A stretch of DNA of 33,276 bases from the NCBI GenBank assembly GCA_001800135.1, contig MGUU01000003.1:1-33276 (forward strand). Direction: 5' to 3'. This document shows positions 1-9,200 of this stretch, one piece after another. The DNA comes from Elusimicrobia bacterium RIFCSPLOWO2_02_FULL_39_32 (lineage in GTDB: Bacteria; Elusimicrobiota; Elusimicrobia; 2-02-FULL-39-32). Within the stretch, counting starts at the first letter, position 1; every line of letters begins with the position of its first letter. Made by a program: the position numbers and the translations under genes. The notes under the pieces are model-generated. The model worked only from the letters and a program-made list of their open reading frames with translations, had not been told where the DNA came from and did not search any database.

Positions 1-106
1 ACCGATTTATTCCAGTTAAACAAAATCGGCATGCTGTCCGCTTTTGCGCTCCCATCTGTCCTGTTTTAATGCTACAGAACAGCATTTAAGAGTTATGAAA
101 ACATAC
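1..106. other. left-edge flank, possible tail of an upstream gene
   Basis: Two forward frames are open from the window edge, one stopping at 67-69 and the other near 88-90. Either could be the last codons of an upstream gene, but neither is long enough to recognise. A small inverted repeat (AATGCT/AGCATT, about 69-87) lies here without a following T-run, so I do not call it a terminator. Nothing else can be supported. Confidence 0.2.
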
Positions 107-167
107 AAAAATGTTACAAAAATGTTACAAAAAGTTGAAGAAAAGTTATCGGATTTAGTTGTATATG
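107..167 (+). promoter_or_regulatory. promoter/regulatory block of the first giant gene, copy 1 of a shared element
   Basis: AAAAATGTTAC occurs twice in tandem (107-117, 118-128). An A-rich stretch follows to 147, and a TATATG box lies at 162-167. The same block stands before the second giant gene at 17783-17843. The first 41 bases match at 40 positions, the next 14 are unrelated, and the TATA-like box falls at exactly the same offset. That arrangement fits a binding site plus a -10 element. The giant gene starts 52 nt after the box. The binding protein is unknown. Confidence 0.6.
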
Positions 168-219
168 TATCTTAAGATGAAACAAACTATGATGCGAATA
201 AAAAAGGTGGTGATTTAAA

Positions 220-3200
220 ATGATTAAGTTCTGGACGGAAAAAAGCAATAAAAATTGGCTGCAAACAACTGGCACAGCAGTGGCAGTTAGTTTTCTTTTT
301 ACCACAGTGGCCGCGCCTTTTGCCCAAGCCTCTATCTGGCAAGAAAGGAAGACCGCAGTAGAACAGCTGAAAAAAAGCTCTGAGGATCAAGAAAATAATT
401 ATACCCAGCTCGCCTCTGCCGCTAATTTTCAAACTGTGATTGGCAATGGGATGTTAATGCCTAAAGGAGTGAGTCCAGAGTTATTAGAAAGTCTTTCTAA
501 AACTATAACTCCCGCTTTACAACATAAATCCAATGCGAAATCTCAAAGGCTTAAATTGCCTTCCTATCTAGTAAATAGAATCGAACAGTTTGGCGAAATA
601 GAAAGAGTTTATTTAGCAGAGGGTCAGAAGGTAAAACTAGAGTCTGATAAAAATAGAATCAAGGAATTTAATTTAGACGCAAAAATGCCTCTTGTCATCC
701 ATGTCCAAGATGCCCATGAAATCTATAGCGTGCAGAAAAATATCGCTTTCCTATTAAAGGAATTCATGGGGTTGGGAGTGAATGTGGTGGGAGTGGAAGG
801 CGCAGAAGGGGTTATGCAAGGGATAGAAAAATGGAGAAACAATCCAGATCAAGAGAGTTTAAAAGAAGTGGCAGGCTATCTATTAAGGAAAGGGATATTA
901 ACTGGCGTGGAAGTGGCTGGTTTAAGCAAAGGAAAAGATCAGGTTGAATTTTATGGTGTGGAAAAAAGAGAAAAATATTTAGATCAAGTTAAAAGTTTTA
1001 AAGAGACTTTAGGAAAAAATAATGAAATGAAGCATTGGCAAGATTCCACTCATGGTAAGATTGCCGGCCTTAAAGCAAGAATTTATGCTGAGGATTTAAA
1101 AAGATTAGATGAAACTAAACAAAAATATGAGAATGGCGAAATAAAATTAGGGGATTGGGCAGGATCTTTGCAGGAGGCAACTTCTAAAACCCTTACGGAA
1201 GAAGATAGAAATTTTTCTAATGTGGCTAAATATTTAAATGCCTACCATATTGAAAAAGAGATAGATTTTAAAAGTGTTGAGAAAAAACAAAGAGAGTTAT
1301 TGGAGAAATTGTCTCAAAAACTTTCACGTCAAGAGTTGGTGGAATTATTGGAAGAAAGTTTGCTTTACCGTTTAGGCAGCATGGGATATGCGGAGTTTTA
1401 CAATCATTTGGTTGGCCGCGCGAATCTGGCAGGTCTTAAGCTGACTCCTGAAATTAAAAAATACATTCAGTATCTGGTAAAGGTAGAAGGGATTGACCGG
1501 GAAAAATTGTTTGAAGAACTTAAAAGTTTTTCCGATCAGGTTTTTAATGAAAAAGTAAGGGACAATCCTTTAATGGCTGAAGTTTATGTGCTAGATAAAG
1601 ATTTTAGTTTGATGAATAAGGGTTTAAATTTTAGTTTGAATGTTGAGGAATGGCAGGATTATTTAAAGAGAGAAAAAGAATTAACAAAAATTACAGAAAA
1701 GATCGCAAAATTAGAAGGTAAAGAGCCTCAATTAAAAGAGAAAACAGAGTTTGAACAGGTGAAAGATGTCCTTAAAAACGTAGAAAAATTTAGCCGTCTT
1801 TCTGAAGAAAGAAATGGAATCTTTACCAGCCAATTAGCGGAAAGGATGAAACAAAAAGAGCAAAAGATCAGTGTTCTAATTGCCGGGGGTTATCATAGCT
1901 CAGGAATTGAGGAGTCTTTAAAGGAAAAGGGAATTTCTTTTATTACGGTAAGACCCAGAATGGATGTGGCAAAAGTTGACAAAGAATATCATCCTTTAAA
2001 TGGTTTTAAAAGAGGGTTGCTCCCATTAGAAAAAATGTTTTTGCCGGAAAAAGTTTCTTTAGCATCTTTGCTTGCAAGTGAATATCCAAATACATCAAAA
2101 GGCATTGGCGCGAAAGGCGCGTTAGATACATTTACTCCTGTTTTAAGCAAATTAAAAGGCAGAAAAATTGCAGCCAATTTAGAAAAAATAATTCAAGCCA
2201 AAAAAAATGGAGAGATTTATAGCGCGGAAATTCAAACGGCCAATGGAAAAACCATAAAAGTATGGACACTTATTAAAAATAATAATAAAGAGCTGAATAA
2301 AAAATTGTTGGAAAATCCAAAAGAGATATTAACTGAATTAAATCTTTTGGATGGAGAAGATGAATTAGATACAGGATTGGCAGGAGAAATTGGTTCTGAA
2401 AAAGAAGCACGGGTATTAGTAAGTGGAGAAAAACCAGCTACGATCTTGGCTAGAGTCTCTAAATTTGTTCGCGCCATACCAGTTCAATATATGCAAGGCG
2501 CGGCTGCTATTATAGTTGCCATACCTACTCTTATAATGACAAATGGTTTCTATTCCTCCAATGGCTTAGCTCTAACAGTTCCCGGAGTTATTTTAGTTGC
2601 TGTTATTATTGCATTAGCTTTCATCGGTCTAGCTCTTTTAGAAGGCAAGAAACCAACCATTATAGAGCAAGTGGAAAAACCAGCTATTTTTCCAGGGGCT
2701 GAATTTGGAACTTCTTATCTTTTTAGTAAACCAACAACTAGATTTATCTCTATTTTAGCCGCAGCAATGTTAGCCTTGCCTTTAGGCGGGTGTCCTTTAC
2801 CTCCTCAACTATTAAGAGCTGTTGGGGTTCAGTCTGTTTTAGATGTTTCAGATTTTAATGAAGGCGATTTGTCTGAACTAGATATTACAGATGTGGTGCG
2901 GGTGGGTTCATTTGTAAAAATAAAACCAGAAAGTGAAACTACTTTTGTAGTTGACTGGAAATATAGCGAACCAGAATCTCAAGATGAAGTAGCTGGAGTT
3001 TTCCTTAAATTAGGCAACCCCAATCAAGGGCTTGATTTACAGAATCAAAACATAACGCCATTTTCTCTGGAAATAATTAATGGTCCTTCTCAACCTTCAA
3101 TGGAAATTGAAGATGCCACCCCGGGGAACGGAGGTTCAGGCAACAAATATTTTGAAAAGTCTGTGCAAGGCTTTGAAAAAGGGAAAATGAAGGATCCTAA

Positions 3201-6200
3201 AATTAATTTTGGTCATAAAGATATAGCTCAGTATGCGATTCTTACAGATCGCGTGGATGGAATAGGGATATTTTTTAATAAACGTTATACAGCTGCTTGG
3301 GAAAATGAAGGATCATTTAGAGTTAGAATAAATCCAAAAAATAAAAAAGTGCTAATCAATAAGCCTTTTAGTCCTTCAACCACGCCAGATGCAAGCGCTT
3401 CAATTTCACCTTTAATTAAAGTCACTAAGGGGGGAGATCCTACCGCAGAGCCTGTGGCAAAAGAAATGGCGCGCATTGGCCGTCAAACCATTATTAATTT
3501 TAATGGCGCTGAACGCAACGGAAGAACAACCACTGTAGTGGATGTTAAGGATGTTTTGGGAGGGGGTTTTTCTTTAGTGTTTGCAGACGCTATTACTAAC
3601 GCAAGCAATAGTTATGGAGTAGTTGTAAAACCAGTTTTCCCTGCTAATTTTGTAAAGGAAAAGAATGATTATGTGAGAGTGGAATTAAAAAGATTTGGCA
3701 GAGTTGTGTATGATGAGAATTTGTTAGAAAGATTAAATGAACCTGATTATTTCACCACGTTCATTGAAAATTTACCCCAGTATGGCCCTATTGACGAAAT
3801 TACTTATGTTTCTAATAAACCAATGCTGTTTGAAGTGGATGCGAACGTTAAACGTCCCAGCCCTTCAACTACAGCATCCGCAAGCCCTTCAGCCACACCA
3901 GACGCAAGCGCTTCTATTGCTCCTCTTATTCAGGTGACTAAAGGTGGAACCCCTTCTTTAGAACCAGTTGCAAGTGAAGTTGTAGTGATTGGCCGTCAAA
4001 CGATCCGTAATTTTAATGGACCTGTACGCAACGGAAGAACAACCACAGTGCTTGATGTTAAAGATGTTTTGGGAGGCGGCTTTTCCTTATTATTCTTAAA
4101 TCCAATAACCAATGCAAGCAATAGTTATGGAGTAGCTGTTAAATCAGTTTTTCCTGCTGGCTCTGTAAGGGCAAAGGACGATTTTATAAATCTAGAATTA
4201 AAAAGATTTGGCAGAGTAGTCTATACTGAGAATATATTGGGACGGGTAGATGAGAGCGATTATTTTACTCAACTGATTGAAAATTTAACTCAGTATGGCC
4301 CTATTGACGAAATTACTTATGTTTCCAATAAACCAGTGCTTTTTGAGCTGGACGCAAATGTTATTCGTCCCACACCGCAACCCTCACCTTCTCCCACAGC
4401 AACGCCTAGTCCAACACCAACTCCAATGCCAACTCCTAATGTGCCAGTAATTGCGCGCGTTATACCGAGCAATAGCATTTCAGTGGTGGGCATGTTCTTT
4501 AGTAATCCCATTATTAGAAGGATTTCGCAAGGCGGACAAGATTTTATAAAAACAACCGCGACTAAATTCACACTTGAGTCTGGATCAGAAATTGACGCTT
4601 TAAAAGTGCAGGTATTAAGAGGAGCAGCCAGAGATAGCAATGGGTTTGGCGGGACCCTATGGACTTTTGCAGCAGGTGAATTTTCTAGAACAGATCGCAC
4701 AAATCCAATAGTTGTGTTTCCTATTAAGGCAGATGGAATCCAGAATATTGATATAGAGATTGGAAAATTTGGCTCTCGCTTATTCCCAATTCCAGACCGT
4801 CTAGTTGTAACTCAAGATGGAAAGGTTTATGGGGTGGAGATTAATTTGAACAATCTGCCGGAAACTGCAAATCGAGATGAGTTCGACACCATTGGAATTT
4901 TCACTAAGGATATGAATGCGATTAATAATCAAGGAAGTTATATTGTTGGAAGTTTAGGCTATACTGCTGGTACGGCAGTGGCTGGGGTTCCTTCATCTAA
5001 TCCTTGGCTTAAGAATAGTTTAGCAGAATTTTTTCTTGGTTTTGTGGGTATTCCTACTGAGGCTGCTCCAGTTGATCCGCCAGTAAACCCAGATTCAAAT
5101 CCAGGCCCAAATCCAAATGAACCTTCTTCTAATCAGCCAATTGGACCAGAAGCTTCTCGTCGTGGTTCAAGTAAGGATGAGAAGACTGATAAAAATCGCG
5201 CATCGCGCAACAATCCTATTCAGAACGGTTTTGTCAACAGATGTCTGGAAATTCTTTATCAGAAAATAGAGCCTTATCATGCTCAGATTAAAGAATTACT
5301 TGATCAACGCCAAAATTCTGAGATTACACCTTTAGCTAAACAAAAGATTGACAAGGAAATACAAAAAATTGTGGATAAAATTAATGCTTCTGACTTCGTT
5401 GATGCTAAAGAAGGGGAATATACTGCTTTGCCAGATGAGCTGGATCCTGAAGCATTATATCAGAAGTTTATGGATTCTGAAGATCACGGCATCTATGTGC
5501 AAAGAGTAGAAGATCTTTTATTAAAAGGAGAAATCTCTTTTCATTTAATGTTTGGCGGCGCGGCTACGCGTCTTGGGGTTGGATCCATGTTTGGTTTAGA
5601 CCTTATTGATGTTGCAGATAGGGTTTTAAAGACTAGCGATTCTTCTGGGACTGGAAATACAAATGACCGCATGCTCACTCTAATTTTTAAAGCTATCAGA
5701 GAAATGGTTTTAAGAAAGAGAAAAATTGAGACAGAAAAGACACAAGAAAAAGTGGCAGAAGAACTTACAAAGTTACGCATGGCTGTTAAACATGCTAAAA
5801 ATTTGTTATCTGAAGAAACGCACAAACTGACCTTAGCTCAAAGACAGTTGTGGCAATATAGGTATCTTTTAGAAAAGATAGGTAAATTAAAAGGTTACTC
5901 TCAGGATCAAATCCAAACAACCATATTTAATTTGCCCATGGTTCTTTATATTGATGAAAATAATTGGGAAGAGGTTAAAAATGATTTTGTTGAAAACAAT
6001 TTTTATGGGTTGAACCCAGAAAAAATTTATTTTATCAGGCAGCCATATTATCCACTCTATCAATATAAAACCGGAAAATTAGACAAGTACGAAGGAGAAG
6101 AAGAGCTGCCATTTGGACATGGTTCTGCAACTTTATCGCTCTATTATCAAAAAGGTTGGGCATTTCAATTAGATTGGAGTGGGGTAGAGAAGTTAGTGGA

Positions 6201-9200
6201 TGAGAGTGTAGCTGCTATTCTTGGAAATCAGGGAGTAGATATGGCGGTTTATCATCGTTTGAATGATTTAACCATGATGACTGGAGGAGCCATAGATTTA
6301 GACTGGCTGGCATTTGTTCTATATCAATTAGAGCATGGGCATCATTTTGTAGGAGAATTGGTCTCAAACCCTGAAAATCAAAAAGGCGGCAATGCTATTT
6401 TTAACACAAAGACAGGAAAACCCATGCTGATAGAGACTGTGAATTCCAATGGTTCAAAAGCATTAAATAAATTGGTTACAGAGTTGAGTGAATCTGGAGC
6501 TCCTTACAATAAGTTTACCCTTGGCATGAGCATGAAAGGGATTTGGCCGATTCTGGAAGGAGATTCTTTTTCACCCCCTGCTTTAAGGGCAAATGTACGA
6601 TACAAAGATGGTCATTTCACTGTGGATATTATTACCGGGGATATTTCTCAAGATCCAAGGTCTAACCCTCTATTTTTCTTTAGAAACGAGGCTATTCATG
6701 ATTTTAAAGATTTTGATCAGTTGGCAGAGGCCTTGTTATTTGTGAATGAGCAAGAAAAAGATGAAGATTTTGTTAATTTCCTGCAACGTGAATTAATGAT
6801 CTTTAAAGAACAGTTTACACAGGATGAATATGATGTTGTGAATAAATTTATAATTAGATTAACGAAGTTTTTAAGTGGTGAAAAAGAGGGCGAGCAATTA
6901 TTTTTTGGATTTCAATCCATTCTTGATTTAATTCATTCAGAAAATCCAGAGGTTCGCGAAAAGATTATCCAGATATATAAGAGGGTGCTTAAGAAATTTT
7001 TCCCTGGATATGAAACTTCGGGTTTAAGTCAAGTTGCCATAGAACAGAATTCTCAATATAGAAAAGCTCTGGAGATGTTGACTTTTGTTTTACAACGCAA
7101 AGCTCCTCCTCAACGAATAAACATTTTAAGCATACTTAGGAATGGTGGCTCTGCCTTATATCTTTTTATTGCAGGGTTCATAGGTCTCGTAATCTTAGGA
7201 GCCATTTTGTCATGTGCAGCTATAGGATTACCATCAAAAACGATTCTAACAACCATAGGAACGCCTCAGGCTCAAGGTATAGAATCTGTATTGTATTCTA
7301 CTCCAGAGCCTTTAGTTTCAAATGTTCCATCACCTATCGTCTCCCATACTCCTACTCTAGAACCTACAGTTTCAGCAGCTCCTTCTCCAATGGTTTCTCC
7401 CACACCGGAACCTACAAGAACTCCTTCTATCAGCAATGATACGTTTGGCAATGTTATTCCTAGTCCTGTTCCTACAGCTTCTGCGGAGCCAAGCTGGGAG
7501 ATGATGAGCGGAAGGTTTACTGCTAAGTTTGAAACAATGAATGTTGGCGGGCCATTTGTCCAAACCATCATAACCATCACTGACAGCCAAACTGGGGAAG
7601 TAAAAACTGTGAAGATTGATGGCGCTATTAAATATTCGGATTTTAACAAAAATGGAAACCGTTTAGTTGTAATTACTAGGGATGGCGCAACTTCCAGTAG
7701 TTATGTAGTTAGGAATTTCTTATGGGTAGTTAATCCTCTGGATGGAACAGCAATGAAAGCAATCTCCTATTCAGAGAAATATTATCCCGATACCACCATC
7801 AATGGCTTTGTGCTTAGTTCAGATGGAAAGCATGCGGTTGCTTATACTTCTAGAGGAGAATTCTTGAGAGTTCGGCTATTGGATGGAACTAAAGTAGATG
7901 CCACCAATGCTACAGTCGGCTATATGTCTAATTTAGAAAATATTGAGAATGTTATTTTAGAATCTAAATCTGGCAAAGATCTAATTTTTGTGCAAGGCAA
8001 ATTTAGCAATCGCGCCATTGAAGCGGGTTTTGAACTAAAATCAGATGGCAAACTAGAATCTTTAGGTGTGACTGGCGGATCTCAGCAGGAATCTGCATGG
8101 CTTACCCCAGATGGAGTGATTTCAGTCTATAAGGAGCATAATCGGGATACAAATAAAATTAATTTAGTTTTAAAAAATCACTATAAGCAGACAGAGACAA
8201 AAGTGTTTCTAATGGATTGGCTAGGGTACGAGGATGTGGATCATATTGCGTTTAGCCCTGATGGAAAATATATATGGGTTAAGAGATATTGGACTCATGG
8301 AACTATCATAAGAAAACAACTCTGGACATTGGATGTTTTTGATTATAAAGGAAATAGAGCGGCTCAATTTAACAGTGATGCAAATAGCAGCCCAATCTTC
8401 TCTATTGATAGAACAAGGGTAACAAAGAATTCTGTCATTGTAGATTTTAAGCCTGCAATCCCTACTAAAGAAAAATGGGGAACTAACTATCCGCCTGCGG
8501 ACACCTATAAAGCAGGAGAGCCCGCAACTGTAGAACTACCTTTAACTGAAGCAGCTGCATCTGTTGCTTCTAAAGATTCGCAATTGCCAACAGATACAGG
8601 TAAAGGAATAAATGGGCTATCAGTTATGCTTATGAATTTAATTAAAAACGAAGATGGTCAAGCAGATGCTAGTTTTATGATACGACTGATCAAAATCGTT
8701 GGTATCCTTTCTCTTTTATTTCTTCTAGCCCAATGTGTTTTTGAACCTGCATTTGCCGCACCATTGAGCGAACCGAGTTCTTCCAGTTTTAAAGTAGAAT
8801 TGTGGAATGGGATCAATTTAATCTCCCCATTAAATTATTTTGTTTCTAATACGCTTGTTTTAGCTGCGGCAGTAGCAGCACTTATTTTTGTGGTTGGAGT
8901 GATTTTATACGCAACAAAGGATGATGCGCAAAAAAAAGAGATACTAAAAGCTCTTCAAAAATTTAAATTAGCTTTTGGAACCATGGCGCTAGCGATTTTA
9001 GCAGCATGCAATATTTCAGGGAATCCAGTAACAACGCCTCAAGTTGCAATATCAGCTTCAATCAATGTTCCTACCGCAGTCTCTGCAACTAATGCGCCAT
9101 TAGATGCTGAGGGCAAGGTTATACCTGTCATTGAAACAAAGACAGAGACAAATGTTCCTGTGGCAATTGTTCAAACTCCAGAGCCGCAAACACAAACTAC

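Noticed and set aside
69-87. Terminator of an upstream gene
   Set aside because: The 6-bp inverted repeat has no following T-run.
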